A stretch of 24,137 nt of DNA from contig CAZADH010000067.1 in NCBI GenBank assembly GCA_964483805.1, positions 1-24,137 of the forward strand, in the 5' to 3' direction. Of the stretch, positions 7,156-17,000 are shown in pieces; position 1 is the stretch's first letter; every line of letters begins with the position of its first letter. This stretch comes from CAZADH01 sp964483805 (GTDB taxonomy: Bacteria; Muiribacteriota; Ozemobacteria; Ozemobacterales; Ozemobacteraceae). The position numbers and the translations under genes are program-made. The notes under the pieces are model-generated. The model made no database searches, was not told the origin of the DNA, and saw only the letters and a list, made by a program, of their open reading frames with translations.

Positions 7156-10100
7156 ATGCCCAGGCAGCGTCGATCAATGCCGACGCCATGTCGCGCCGTG
7201 GCTTGTCGCCGGCCGAAGTCGAGGCCAGCCGGCGGTTGCATGGCACGAACCGGCTGACGCCGCCAGCGCGCGAGCCGTGGTGGCGGCTGCTCATCGAGAA
7301 GTTCGACGACCCCATCATTCGTATTCTCATGATGGCGGCGTTCATCTCGTTGGTGGTCGGGGCCGTCGACGGCCAGTACACCGAGGCATTGGGCATCATC
7401 ACGGCGATCGTGCTGGCGACCACGCTCGCGTTCATCAATGAGTTCCGAGCCAATCGCGAGTTCGACATTCTCAACCAGGTATCGGACGAGGTCCCGTTCA
7501 AGGTCATCCGCGACGGCCGGTTTTGCACGGTGCCGATGTGGGAGTTGGTGGTCGGCGATCTCGTTCTGCTCGAGGTGGGCGAGGAAGTGCCTGCCGACGG
7601 AGTTCTGCTCGAGGGTGTTACGCTGCAGGTCGATGAATCGCGCCTGACCGGCGAGTCGATGCCGGTTGGCAAGGAACCGCTGCCGGTCGGGGCGGCGGCG
7701 GGTGAACCCTCGCGGCCGGCCGCGGCCGGAGCGCACGAAGGCGCCTACGGCGCACACCAGATGCTGCGCGGCACGATGATCGGGAATGGCCGGGGTCTGA
7801 TGCAGGTCACGGCGGTCGGTGATGCGACCGAGATCGGCAAGACGGCGCGCGCCGCCGCCGAAGAGACGGGTGACCAGACGCCGCTCGACCGACAGCTCGA
7901 GCGCTTGAGCAAAGTGATTGGCGTAATCGGCTTTGGCGTGGCGGCAATACTTTATGTTTCTCTTGTATTCTCGGCTTGGCGGCAAGGTGAGTTGCCGCTG
8001 CAGCCGGCGCAGTGGTACGTCGTGGGCGTCGTCATTGCGGGAGTGGTATTGGCGTTGCGTCGGGTCTGGATGCCGATCGCCTACGACGCCTGCGAGATCG
8101 TCGGCGTGGGCGCCGAGGCCCCCGCCTGGCTCGAACAGGGTGGCGTGGTGGGTTGGCTGAAAACTGTGGGTGCCGGTGTGCTGTTCGTGGCCGTAGGTCT
8201 TGGTGCGGCCGTCGGCTTCGGGCAACTGTCGGCGGTGCCGGGCACCTGGTTACCGGCCCATGCCGGTCGTGAGTTTCTCGAGTTCTTCATCGTTTCGGTG
8301 ACGATCATCGTCGTGGCCGTTCCAGAAGGGCTGGCGATGAGCGTGACGCTCAGTCTCGCCTACAGCATGCGCAAAATGACGGCGGCTCACAACCTGGTGC
8401 GGCGGATGCATGCGTGCGAAACCATCGGCGCGGCGACCGTGATCTGCAGCGACAAGACGGGAACGTTGACCCGCAATGAGATGCGCGTCGCCGAGGTCGT
8501 GGTGCCTTCGGTGCCGGACTGGACGAGTGCAGATAAGAGCAATATGCAAGCAATACGCTTCGTCGCCGAGGCGATTGCCGCCAACTCGACGGCGAACCTC
8601 AGTCGCATGCCGGGGGCGGCGCCGACGCCGCTGGGCAACCCAACCGAGGGCGCTTTGTTGCTGTGGCTCGACGAGCAGGGCTACGATTACCTGCAGTGCC
8701 GCATGGGTTTTCGCGTGTTGCGGCAATGGACCTTCTCGACCGAACACAAGTTCATGGCGACCTCGGGCGAGTCGGGTGTGCTTGGCAAGACAGTGCTGCA
8801 GGTGAAGGGTGCCCCTGAAATCGTGCTGGAGCGGTGCGCGCGCATTCTGCTGCCCGGCGGCGTGGTGCGGGCGCTCAGCGACGACGATCGGGTCGGCATC
8901 GATGCCTGCTTGCGCGGTCTGCAGGGGCGCGGCATGCGCACGCTCGGGCTGGCGTTTTGCGACGATGCCGAGGCGGCCGCGCTGGCGGGCGACCTCGATG
9001 CGGTGGCCCGGGACCTCTGTTGGCTCGGCTGCATCGGCATCGCCGATCCGGTTCGGCCCGAAGTGCCGGCCGCCATTGCCGCATGTCGACGGGCCGGGGT
9101 CGGCGTTAAGGTGGTCACCGGCGATACGGCCGCGACGGCACAGGAAATCGCCCGCCACATCGGGCTCGTCGATCCGCACGACGGCACGGTGCACCATCTG
9201 TCGGGGCCCGAATTCGGCAAACTGTCGGACGACGAGGCGCGCCGCATCGTGGGCCGGTTGTGCGTGCTGTCGCGGGCGCGCCCCATGGACAAACTGCGCC
9301 TCGTGCGCTTGTTGAAAGAGGCGGGGCAGGTGGTGGCGGTCACCGGTGACGGCACCAACGATGCGCCGGCACTCAACTACGCCAATGTCGGCCTGGCGAT
9401 GGGCAAGACGGGCACCGCGGTGGCCAAGGAGGCGAGCGACATCATCCTGCTCGACGACTCGTTCCCCAGCATTGTCAATGCGGTCATGTGGGGACGGTCG
9501 CTCTACCTCAACCTGCAGCGGTTCATCGTCTTCCAACTGACGATCAATGTGACAGCGCTGGTCATCGCCCTGGTCGGGCCGTTCATCGGCATTCGCCTGC
9601 CGTTGACGGTGCCGCAGATCTTGTGGGTGAATCTGATCATGGATACCTTCGCCGCGTTGGCGTTGGCGACCGAACCGCCGAATCCGCGGGTCATGGACCG
9701 GCCGCCCCGCAATCCCGACGATTTCATCATCACGCCGGAAATGGCCCGCGCCATCCTGGTGCCGGCGGCCGCGTTCCTGTTCTTCCTGATCGGATACATA
9801 CAGGATATTCTGCAGGGCGGGGTGACCATGAAGGAGTATTCTGTCTTCTTCACGGTGTTCGTGATGATGCAGTTCTGGAATCTGTTCAATGCCCGGTGTC
9901 TGGGCACGAACCAGTCGGCGTTTGCCAACGTGCTCGAGAATCGCGGTTTCCTGGCGATCGTCGCGACGATCTTTGTCGGCCAGGTCTTGTTTGTCCAGTT
10001 TGGCGGGACGATCTTCCGCACCGAACCGTTGACCGTTGTGGAGTGGATGGCGATTGTCGGTGGCACCTCGGTGGTGTTGTGGTTGGGTGAATTGTGGCGT

Positions 10101-10157
10101 TTCCTGCGGCGCCGCGGCTTGTTCGGCGGGGCGCCGACGGATGCGGCGGTGGCGTAG
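7152..10157 (+). CDS. P2B (PMCA)-type calcium-translocating P-type ATPase
   Basis: This protein probably exports Ca2+ from the cytoplasm using ATP. It has 1001 residues from the ATG at 7152; an in-frame TTG at 7140 is the alternative. Visible hallmarks are LTGES in the actuator domain (165-169), PEGL in membrane helix 4 (391-394), the phosphorylation site CSDKTGTLT with Asp434, VTGDTAATAQEIA and the hinge VTGDGTNDAPALNYANVGLAMG, shown here in part. The helix-6 motif WVNLIMDTFAALALATEPP is typical of PMCA-type pumps. Between helix 3 (about 255-275) and helix 4 (about 374-395) lies roughly 95 extra residues with two hydrophobic stretches (about 289-303 and 333-358), so 12 rather than 10 membrane spans are possible. 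The gene leads a four-gene run with a 25-base gap to the next gene. Confidence 0.92.
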   Translation: MNAQAASINADAMSRRGLSPAEVEASRRLHGTNRLTPPAREPWWRLLIEKFDDPIIRILMMAAFISLVVGAVDGQYTEALGIITAIVLATTLAFINEFRANREFDILNQVSDEVPFKVIRDGRFCTVPMWELVVGDLVLLEVGEEVPADGVLLEGVTLQVDESRLTGESMPVGKEPLPVGAAAGEPSRPAAAGAHEGAYGAHQMLRGTMIGNGRGLMQVTAVGDATEIGKTARAAAEETGDQTPLDRQLERLSKVIGVIGFGVAAILYVSLVFSAWRQGELPLQPAQWYVVGVVIAGVVLALRRVWMPIAYDACEIVGVGAEAPAWLEQGGVVGWLKTVGAGVLFVAVGLGAAVGFGQLSAVPGTWLPAHAGREFLEFFIVSVTIIVVAVPEGLAMSVTLSLAYSMRKMTAAHNLVRRMHACETIGAATVICSDKTGTLTRNEMRVAEVVVPSVPDWTSADKSNMQAIRFVAEAIAANSTANLSRMPGAAPTPLGNPTEGALLLWLDEQGYDYLQCRMGFRVLRQWTFSTEHKFMATSGESGVLGKTVLQVKGAPEIVLERCARILLPGGVVRALSDDDRVGIDACLRGLQGRGMRTLGLAFCDDAEAAALAGDLDAVARDLCWLGCIGIADPVRPEVPAAIAACRRAGVGVKVVTGDTAATAQEIARHIGLVDPHDGTVHHLSGPEFGKLSDDEARRIVGRLCVLSRARPMDKLRLVRLLKEAGQVVAVTGDGTNDAPALNYANVGLAMGKTGTAVAKEASDIILLDDSFPSIVNAVMWGRSLYLNLQRFIVFQLTINVTALVIALVGPFIGIRLPLTVPQILWVNLIMDTFAALALATEPPNPRVMDRPPRNPDDFIITPEMARAILVPAAAFLFFLIGYIQDILQGGVTMKEYSVFFTVFVMMQFWNLFNARCLGTNQSAFANVLENRGFLAIVATIFVGQVLFVQFGGTIFRTEPLTVVEWMAIVGGTSVVLWLGELWRFLRRRGLFGGAPTDAAVA

Positions 10158-10182
10158 GGTGGTAGGAAAACAGGGGGAGCGC

Positions 10183-11268
10183 ATGGGCCAGGTCGGACGG
10201 GGACGTCGCGGTTTGCAGGCAAGGCGACACGATGTGTTTACGACGTATTGCGTTGTTGTGATGGCTCTCCTCGCGGTTTTTGCCGTCGGTGACCTGTGGG
10301 CGGCGGTGCCCACACCCGACGAGTTGGGGCCGCTGTTGACCCAGGCCTTTCGCAACGCCTTTGCCGATGAGACGCAGTTTCGCGAAAGCGACCTGTTCTC
10401 GCGGTTGGGTTACGATGCCGAGCAGAGTCGCAAAATGGCCGAAGTGACGCCGCGCCCGGCGTCGTTGTCGGTGGCGTTCAGCCTGACCGACCCCGAGAAG
10501 CTGGAGTTTTCGAGCATCCGCGTCAGCATGTCGCGGGTGCATTATTACGATCTGATGGTGGATCAGGCCCAGTTCGATCTGGTCAACGCGCGGCTCGACC
10601 CCGACGCACTGCGCCAGGGCCGGGTGCGATTTCTCGGAATCGGCCGGGTCGGTATCGAGACGCTGGTGCGTGATGCCGACATCATGAAGCTGTTCGAATA
10701 CGTGAAAGACAGTCGCAAGTTGCAGCAACTGAGACTGTCGATCAAACCCAAGAGCACGATCGTGACCGGGGTGTGGCCCCAGGGATTTGTGCGCGTCGGC
10801 TTTCGCGTCGAGGGGTCTTCGAAGATCACCTCGAGCAAGACGATCGACTTCGATTGTCGGAAGGTGACGCTGAACGGGGTGCCGCTGCCGCGGGCGGCGA
10901 TTGCCGCGATCTTCAAGCCGATCAACCCCGTTTTTGATGGGCGCAAAACCTGGCTGAACCTCGAGTTGCACACGCTGCAGCACGAAGAGGGCGGGGTGCG
11001 GTGCTGGGCAACGATGCATGGGCCGCTCCCGGGCATGACGGTGGCGTTGGCTCCGTCCGGCCCGATCAATCATGCCGCGATGTCGGCGCCGCCCACGGCT
11101 TCGGTTGCGGCTGCCCTGCGGGCGACGAATGGCAACGGCTCCGGGGTGCTGACGGTGTGCCCGATCGATCCGGCATCGCGGTCACGCAAGCTCTCGCCGG
11201 TTTGTCCGGTCGGTTCAGCGACGCGGCGATTGCGTCGTGGCGCGGCGCGTTCTGAGAAAGGGCGTTAG
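10183..11268 (+). CDS. Exported protein, possibly DUF2993/LmeA-like lipid binding
   Basis: This 361-residue protein starts at an ATG behind GGGGGAG (10173-10179). A basic N terminus and a hydrophobic core (about 22-41, ending DLWAA) form a signal peptide or anchor. The folded part (about 45-300) is beta-rich, with repeated alternating patterns such as RVRFLGIGRVGIETLVRDAD, FVRVGFRVEGSSKI, VTLNGVPLPRAAIAAIFKPI and NPVFDGRKTWLNLELHTL. The combination of '..VRDADI..', a G-V-PLP element and 'NP.FD......L.L' recalls the DUF2993 (LmeA-type phospholipid-binding) fold. That is pattern memory, not a search result. The C-terminal 60 residues are Ala/Ser/Arg-rich and probably disordered. Its place 25 bases after the Ca2+ pump suggests an envelope role. 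Confidence 0.55.
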   Translation: MGQVGRGRRGLQARRHDVFTTYCVVVMALLAVFAVGDLWAAVPTPDELGPLLTQAFRNAFADETQFRESDLFSRLGYDAEQSRKMAEVTPRPASLSVAFSLTDPEKLEFSSIRVSMSRVHYYDLMVDQAQFDLVNARLDPDALRQGRVRFLGIGRVGIETLVRDADIMKLFEYVKDSRKLQQLRLSIKPKSTIVTGVWPQGFVRVGFRVEGSSKITSSKTIDFDCRKVTLNGVPLPRAAIAAIFKPINPVFDGRKTWLNLELHTLQHEEGGVRCWATMHGPLPGMTVALAPSGPINHAAMSAPPTASVAAALRATNGNGSGVLTVCPIDPASRSRKLSPVCPVGSATRRLRRGAARSEKGR

Positions 11269-11271
11269 TCA

Positions 11272-12420
11272 ATGGTCGCGACGCTGCCTCGTTTTGCCTG
11301 CGCCCGCGCCTCGCTTGCCGTAGGTTTGCTGTTACTGGTTGCCTTCCTGGCGACCGCCAGCCGTTGTGAGGCCGGACCGTATACCGGCGGCCCATTGGCA
11401 ATGTTTGCCTTTGCGGCGATGGTGTTTGGGCCGCCCCTGTTGGTCGTGGGCGGCATCGCCATCTTGATCAAGCGTGCCATCGTCAGTGACCGGCCCGAGG
11501 TCAAGGTGGGCTGGTGGCGTTACGCGGTGTTGTTGGTCATCGAATGTGCATGTCTTGTATTGCTCGGGTATGTGGGTTCCTACGCATGGGAAGACTCCCG
11601 TCGGGTGGCCGTGCCTGGCGATCAACGTCTCGTTTTGCTCGGTGGCGGGGCCACGGGCCGCGGCAGTACAGCAATCGGTGGAGTCGGGGCCTCGATCGTC
11701 GGCGTGGCGTCCGGTCCTGGCGCGGCGGTCGGTGGGGCGGTGGCTGCGGCGGTCGAAGCGACGAACCACTGGGCGGCGGCGACGGGTGGGTTGCGTGCCC
11801 GCTTCGACGATCATCCCGGGAGCGTGACGACCAAGGTCGGGGCGGGCAAGATCGAGTCACGACGGGCGCCGCTCGTGCCTCCGGCGTCGGTTGCCGGAGC
11901 CATTGACCAGGTCGAGACGGAGGTGATGCCGAATCGCGGTGGTGGAGCCGCCGACCGGGTGAGCGAGCGGCAAGCACCGCCCGATCAGTTTGTGTCGCCG
12001 AATTCTCCTGGCCAGGGTTCCGGCGGTGCCGCCGGCAACATGGCCGATCGGGCCGCGCCAAGCCGAATCGCTCCCCAGCCGCCGGGATCCGGCGGGCTGC
12101 AATACAAACCACCACGACCGCGGCGACCGACGTGGCAAGGCAATCCGCCATTTCAGCCCAACGTGGTGCAGAAGCCGACCACGCCACCGAAACCACCGCC
12201 GCGCCCGGCCGAGCGCATCATGAAAACCGTCCTGCGCATCGATGTGCTCGCCCTGGTCTTTCTTGATTTTCTCGCCCATCTGTTGCTGTTGTTTCCGGGG
12301 CCGGGCGACTGGCAGAATCCGCGTCTCTGGGTGGCCGCCGCTGGCTGTACCATCGTGTTTCCAACGTTGATCGGGATTCTCGTGTTCGGTTGGAGCCTGT
12401 TCAAAGGCGGCATCTACTAA
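11272..12420 (+). CDS. Multi-pass membrane protein with disordered middle
   Basis: No family is recognised for this 382-residue protein. Residues 1-34 look like a signal or first span (ASLAVGLLLLVAFLATASRC). Further spans lie near 41-66 and 84-104. Residues about 110-310 form a Gly/Ala-rich then Pro/Arg-rich region that is probably disordered. Two more hydrophobic segments at about 325-343 and 352-376 close the chain (VLALVFLDFLAHLLLLFPG and AGCTIVFPTLIGILVFGW). The start lies three bases after the previous stop. The stop TAA shares a base with the ATG of the methyltransferase gene (TAATG), so the three genes are probably cotranscribed. Confidence 0.65.
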   Translation: MVATLPRFACARASLAVGLLLLVAFLATASRCEAGPYTGGPLAMFAFAAMVFGPPLLVVGGIAILIKRAIVSDRPEVKVGWWRYAVLLVIECACLVLLGYVGSYAWEDSRRVAVPGDQRLVLLGGGATGRGSTAIGGVGASIVGVASGPGAAVGGAVAAAVEATNHWAAATGGLRARFDDHPGSVTTKVGAGKIESRRAPLVPPASVAGAIDQVETEVMPNRGGGAADRVSERQAPPDQFVSPNSPGQGSGGAAGNMADRAAPSRIAPQPPGSGGLQYKPPRPRRPTWQGNPPFQPNVVQKPTTPPKPPPRPAERIMKTVLRIDVLALVFLDFLAHLLLLFPGPGDWQNPRLWVAAAGCTIVFPTLIGILVFGWSLFKGGIY

Positions 12421-13148
12421 TGGTGACGAAGAAGCCGGCACCCACGAGCGTGCGTCAGCGACGCATCGCGCGGGTCATCCATCGGCGCCAGCCCGATGTT
12501 ACGGTGTTTCTCGATCAGATCCACAACCCGCACAATATCTCGGCGATTTTGCGCACCGCCGATGCGGTCGGGGTTGGCGAGGTCGTGTGGTGCTTCGATC
12601 ACGACGAGGGGGACCAGGCGCCGCCCCTGAACCCGGAAGTGGCGCAAGGCAGCGAGAAATGGGTGAAGTGCCGGCGGGTGCCGAATCTGGCCGATGCTCT
12701 GAAAGCGGCCAAAGACGCGGGTCGCACCGTGGTGGCGACCCACCTTGCGGCAAACGCGGTGCCGCACACCGCTGTCGACTGGACGAAACCCGTGGCGGTG
12801 GTCATGGGCAACGAGCATGCCGGGTGTTCCGCTGCGGTGCTCGAACTGGCCGACATCAACGTGGCGATTCCGATGTTCGGCTTCGTGCAGAGTCTCAACG
12901 TGTCGGTTGCCACCGCGGTATTGCTGTTTGAAATACAACGTCAACGGCAGGCCGCCGGCATGTACGACCGCGTCGCCGATCCGGCCTACGTCGAGCACCT
13001 GTTTGCCGAGTGGGATCTCATCCTGGCCGGGTATCGCCTCGACGATTTCCTTGCCCCCCCCGACGGGCCGCCCGAACCGCTGACCCCGCATCACCACAAT
13101 GGTCGCTACGGACCGCAGCGGACACGGGGCAGTCGCAAGAAGGCGTGA
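12420..13148 (+). CDS. TrmH/SpoU-type RNA 2'-O-methyltransferase
   Basis: This 242-residue cytoplasmic enzyme belongs to the SPOUT superfamily and transfers a methyl group from S-adenosylmethionine to a ribose 2'-OH. Motif 1 is DQIHNPHNISAILRTADAVG with the conserved Asn and Arg (about 30-50). Motif 2 is VAVVMGNEHAGCS (about 127-139). Motif 3 is IPMFGFVQSLNVSVATAVLL (about 152-171), which forms the trefoil-knot cofactor pocket. The short N-terminal helix RRIARVIHRRQPDVTVFLDQ fits TrmH (tRNA Gm18) better than the longer RlmB type, but the exact RNA target is inferred. The C-terminal 40 residues are Pro/His/Arg-rich and may contact RNA. The ATG overlaps the previous stop; the gene ends the plus-strand run, facing the convergent minus-strand block across a 50-base gap. 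Confidence 0.9.
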   Translation: MVTKKPAPTSVRQRRIARVIHRRQPDVTVFLDQIHNPHNISAILRTADAVGVGEVVWCFDHDEGDQAPPLNPEVAQGSEKWVKCRRVPNLADALKAAKDAGRTVVATHLAANAVPHTAVDWTKPVAVVMGNEHAGCSAAVLELADINVAIPMFGFVQSLNVSVATAVLLFEIQRQRQAAGMYDRVADPAYVEHLFAEWDLILAGYRLDDFLAPPDGPPEPLTPHHHNGRYGPQRTRGSRKKA

Positions 13149-13198
13149 ACTGCCGGTCACGTTCCGGCCCGGCGTGGGCGACCGCGCGTCTGCTCGGT

Positions 13199-14059
13199 CT
13201 ACTCTGAGCGGGAGGGTGTCCGCCCCGACCCGGCCAACGGATACTCGGCGTAGATGTCGCTGATCTGGCCGTTGCGATCGGCGAGACCGACGCCGATGCC
13301 GATTACCTTGCCTTCGATGTGGGCCGAAGCTGCCAGCGGACCCGTTGCCGGCAGGCTGGCGAAGAAGGTGTCGAGCGGGGCCTTTTCGGTCTTCGCCAGC
13401 AGTGTCAGGTGCGGTTCGAACTGGGTGAAAACGTTGGGGCTGCCGAAGAGCTTGGCGTAGGCTTCCTTCTCGGGATACGCCTTGACCCATCCGGGAATCG
13501 GCACGTTCTTGGCCCGCATCGGGGACAGGGTCACGGTCAACCGGTTCGAGAGTTGTTGCAGGGCTTCGTTGCGCTTGATGTCGATGAACAACCAGTCGTC
13601 CTTGGTTCGCGACAGACCGGTGGTGGTGATGGCGAACGGCGCGAGGCGTGCGGCCAGCGATGCGGCAATCGCCTTCACGCCGTCGGTCTGGTCGGGTTCA
13701 TACTGGGTGAGAAACAACGTGCAATGGACACGTTGCCCGGCGGCTGCAAACGTTTTCAGCCCGACGGTTGCGAGCAGGTGATCGCTGACAGATTTGACCT
13801 GGGTTTCGATTTCCGGGGAGACGATGGCATACACGTTGATCTTGAGCGAGGTGTACCGTTGCCGATCGGGAGCCGCTGCCGGTGCTGCGGGCGTCGCGCC
13901 CTTGCCGGCTTCGACCGGGGGCGACGAGTCTGGCGTGACCGCGGTTGTCGGTCGCGGCTCGGGGCTGCGGATGCTGCGTGCGAAAGTACTGTCGCTGCAG
14001 ACACCGAACAGAAGTGCAATACAAAGAAATACGAGACAACTGCGTGTGCTCTGGCGCAT
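13199..14059 (-). CDS. Exported 2H phosphoesterase (2'-5' RNA ligase-like)
   Basis: This 286-residue protein has the two H-x-T-x motifs that define the 2H phosphoesterase superfamily: HCTL in GQRVHCTLFLTQYEP and HLTL in FEPHLTLLAK, about 120 residues apart. The family acts on 2',3'-cyclic or 2'-5' phosphodiester bonds in nucleotides and RNA. Unlike typical cytoplasmic members it begins with a signal peptide (SCLVFLCIALLFGVCSDSTFA), followed by a Pro/Ala-rich linker, so it is probably exported. No proper lipobox is seen, because the residue before Cys is Val. The ATG at 14059 is preferred over that at 14065, as AAAGGA (plus coordinates 14066-14071) is six bases ahead of it. It lies 28 bases after metH and is probably cotranscribed. 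The substrate is unknown. Confidence 0.75.
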   Translation of the reverse strand: MRQSTRSCLVFLCIALLFGVCSDSTFARSIRSPEPRPTTAVTPDSSPPVEAGKGATPAAPAAAPDRQRYTSLKINVYAIVSPEIETQVKSVSDHLLATVGLKTFAAAGQRVHCTLFLTQYEPDQTDGVKAIAASLAARLAPFAITTTGLSRTKDDWLFIDIKRNEALQQLSNRLTVTLSPMRAKNVPIPGWVKAYPEKEAYAKLFGSPNVFTQFEPHLTLLAKTEKAPLDTFFASLPATGPLAASAHIEGKVIGIGVGLADRNGQISDIYAEYPLAGSGRTPSRSE

Positions 14060-14087
14060 GGTCATTCCTTTCGCATGCTGATCGCGG

Positions 14088-17000
14088 TCAATCCATGGTG
14101 AAGTAGCTTGCTTCGGGGTGGTGCACGACCAGGCCCGCGGTCGACTGCTCCGGCACCATCAGATGGCTTTCGGTGGTGGTGATGCCGATCGATGCTGCGT
14201 CGAGCAGATCGAGCAGTCGTCGCTGCGGGGCGAGGTCGGGCGCGACCGGGTAACCGAACGCATACCGGTTGCCGCGCGGTCGGGGCTTCTTCGCGGGGTC
14301 GTCGGCAACCGGCGGCAGGTCGGTGAGCCCGAGTTCCTGGCGGATGCGCGCATGCAGTGCCTCGGCAACAGTTTCGGCCAGCGATACCGACAGACCATGC
14401 AGATGCGGGTAGTCGCGGTAATTGCCGTCGGCGTGCAGCTTACCGGCTTCGGTCGATGCCTTGGCGCCCACGGTCACGGCAAACAGCGCCACGGTGTCGT
14501 CGCGGTCGGCCGCGAAATAGTCTGAGAGGCACAGTCGCGGGGCCGCGATGCGCCGGGGGAAGGAAAACCGGGTCGCCTCGCCACCCTTGGCGTCGGTGAG
14601 CACCAGTTCGTTGCCGTCCCGGCGGCAGCGCCAGTAACCGTAGCGGGCCTGCAACTGGAACAGATCGGCACGAGCCCGGGCGCGTGCGGTCCACTGCTCG
14701 AAGGCCGGCTCGACCTCGTCTTTCATCAACCGGTCGTACTGCTCGGTCGACAGTGCGCCGCGGCGGTAGCCCCACTGGATCTTGAACAGATACGGCAGGT
14801 CGATGAACGGCAGCACCTGGTCGAGACTGAACTGCACGGTTTTCGCGCCGAGGAACGGTGGCGTCGGAATGTTGGCGGCGGGTGCGACTGCGGGGGCCGT
14901 CACCTCGTGGTGGCGGGCGGTCAGCCGGATCTCGATCGGGGTGCCTGCGGTGGCGTCGGCCGGCGGTGCCGGTCTGGCCCCGATTGGCGGGTCCTGGCGC
15001 GCCCGCCTGCCGTCGGTCAGTTGCTGCATGACCTTGAGGCCGTCAAACGCATCGGCGCAGTAATACACCTCGCCGTTGTACATCTTGCGCAGGTCGTTCT
15101 CGACGAAGCCGCGGGTGAGGGCGGCGCCACCGAGCAATACGCGGTATTTCAACCCGCGCCGGTTCAGCTCCTCGAGATACTCTTTCATCGCCAGCGTCGA
15201 TTTCACCAGCAGGCCCGACAGGCCGATGATGTCGGTGCCCCGCTGTTGCGCCTCTTTGACCACCTGGTCGATGTCGATCTTGATGCCGAGGTTCACCACG
15301 GTGAAGCCGTTGTTCGACAACAAAATGTCGACCAGGTTCTTGCCGATGTCGTGCACGTCGCCCCGCACCGTCGCCAGAATGATCTGGCGGGTCGGGTCGG
15401 CCTCGGCTTTCGGCATGTGCGGCTGCAACAGGGCGACGGCCGCCTTCATGGTCTCGGCCGATTGCAGGACGAACGGCAGTTGCATCTGGCCCGAACCGAA
15501 CAGATCGCCGACCTCGCGCATGGCCGCGATCAGGATGTCGTTGATGATTGCGAGCGGCTTCTTCTGCGGCAACAACTGGTCGATCAACTTGTCGAGACCG
15601 GTCTTGTCGCCGTCGAGCACCTTGAGATGCAGGGTGCGGGCCGGGTCGGTGCCGGCGGTCTCGCGTTTGGGCCGGACGGCGCCGCCGAAGGCCGCCATGT
15701 AGTTGGCCAGGGCCGCGCCATCGCCCGGTTGGTTGGCCAGCAACGCCTCGGCGAGTGCGCGATGTTGCGGGTCGATCTTGAAAATCGGCAGGATGCCGGT
15801 CGGGTGGACGATGGCGAGGTCGAGGCCCGCCGCGATCGCCTGGGCGAGAAAGACGCTGTTGAGCACCTGGCGGGCTTCCGGGTTGAGTCCGAAACTGATG
15901 TTGCTGACGCCGAGCAGGGTGTGGCAACCGGGGAGTTCGTCTTTGATCAGGCGCAGCCCGGCCAGCGTTTCGAGGGCGGCGTCGCGCAGGGTGGCGTCGC
16001 CAGAGCCGACCGTAAAGGTCAGCGGGTCGAAGATCAGGTCTTCGGCGGTGAGACCGAATTCACCGATCAATATGTCGTAAATACGTTTGGCCACCGCCAG
16101 TTTGGCGTGGGCGGTGCGGGCCATTCCTTGTTCGTCGATGGTGAGGGCGATCAGGGCGGCGCCGTAATCGCGGGCGAGCCGGGCGACCTGGCGCAACCGC
16201 GCGCCGCCGTCTTCGAGGTTGACCGAGTTGATGACGCAGCGGCCGCCGTGGGCTTGCAGGGCGACTTCGATCACTTCGGGTTCCGTCGAATCGATCAGCA
16301 GCGGCAGTTTCACCTGGCGGGCGAACTGCGGCACCAGGGTGGCCATGTCGTCGCGTTCGGGGCGGCCGACGAAGGCGCAGCAGAGGTCGAGCAGGTGGGC
16401 GCCGCCGCGGGCTTGATCCTTGCCCAGGGCGACCATGCCGTCCCAGTCGTTGGCCAGCAACAGCTCGCGGAACTGCTTGCTGCCGTTGGCGTTGGTGCGT
16501 TCGCCGACCAGGCAGGGCGCGGGTTCCTGTTTGAACGAGACCGCGTGATACAGGCTCGCGGCGCCTGCCGGTAGCTTGGGCGCACGGACCCGGGGTTTAA
16601 GGGTTCCCACTTCTTTGGCAACGGCGGCGAGGTGACCCGGGGTCGTGCCGCAGCAACCGCCGACGATGGCGATACCGAGGTTCTCGACGAAATGGCGGTG
16701 ATGTTTTGCCAGCTCGGCCGGGCTCAAGCGGTAGTGGGCCTTGCCGTCGACGATCTCGGGCAGGCCGGCGTTCGGTTGGCAGGCGATCGGCTTGGGGCAG
16801 TGCGCGGCAAGGTGCTCGATGTGGCGCACCATCTCGAGCGGCCCGGTGGCGCAGTTGATCCCGATGATATCAACGATATCATACGGGGCGAGCACGGCGT
16901 TGATGGCGCCGATGTCGCTGCCGACCAGCATGGTGCCGGTCGCTTCGAGGGTCAGCGAGACCATCACCGGCAAGCGCACCTTCTTGTCGGCAAAGACGCG

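Noticed and set aside
8250..10355. Minus-strand open frame of 701 codons opposite the Ca2+ ATPase
   Set aside because: It mirrors the ATPase gene, which has every catalytic motif; composition is His/Arg-rich shadow sequence.
13149..13198. Intrinsic terminator in the convergent gap after the methyltransferase
   Set aside because: Only a 5-bp stem (GCCGG/CCGGC, 13152-13168) without a T-tract is present, too weak to call.
13980..14059. Lipoprotein signal in the 2H phosphoesterase
   Set aside because: The residue before the candidate cysteine (LLFGVC) is Val, which does not fit a lipobox; an ordinary signal peptide is more likely.
14907..16574. Plus-strand open frame of 555 codons inside metH
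   Set aside because: It is the antisense shadow of metH, Gln/Asp/Val-rich with no recognisable domain or ribosome binding site.
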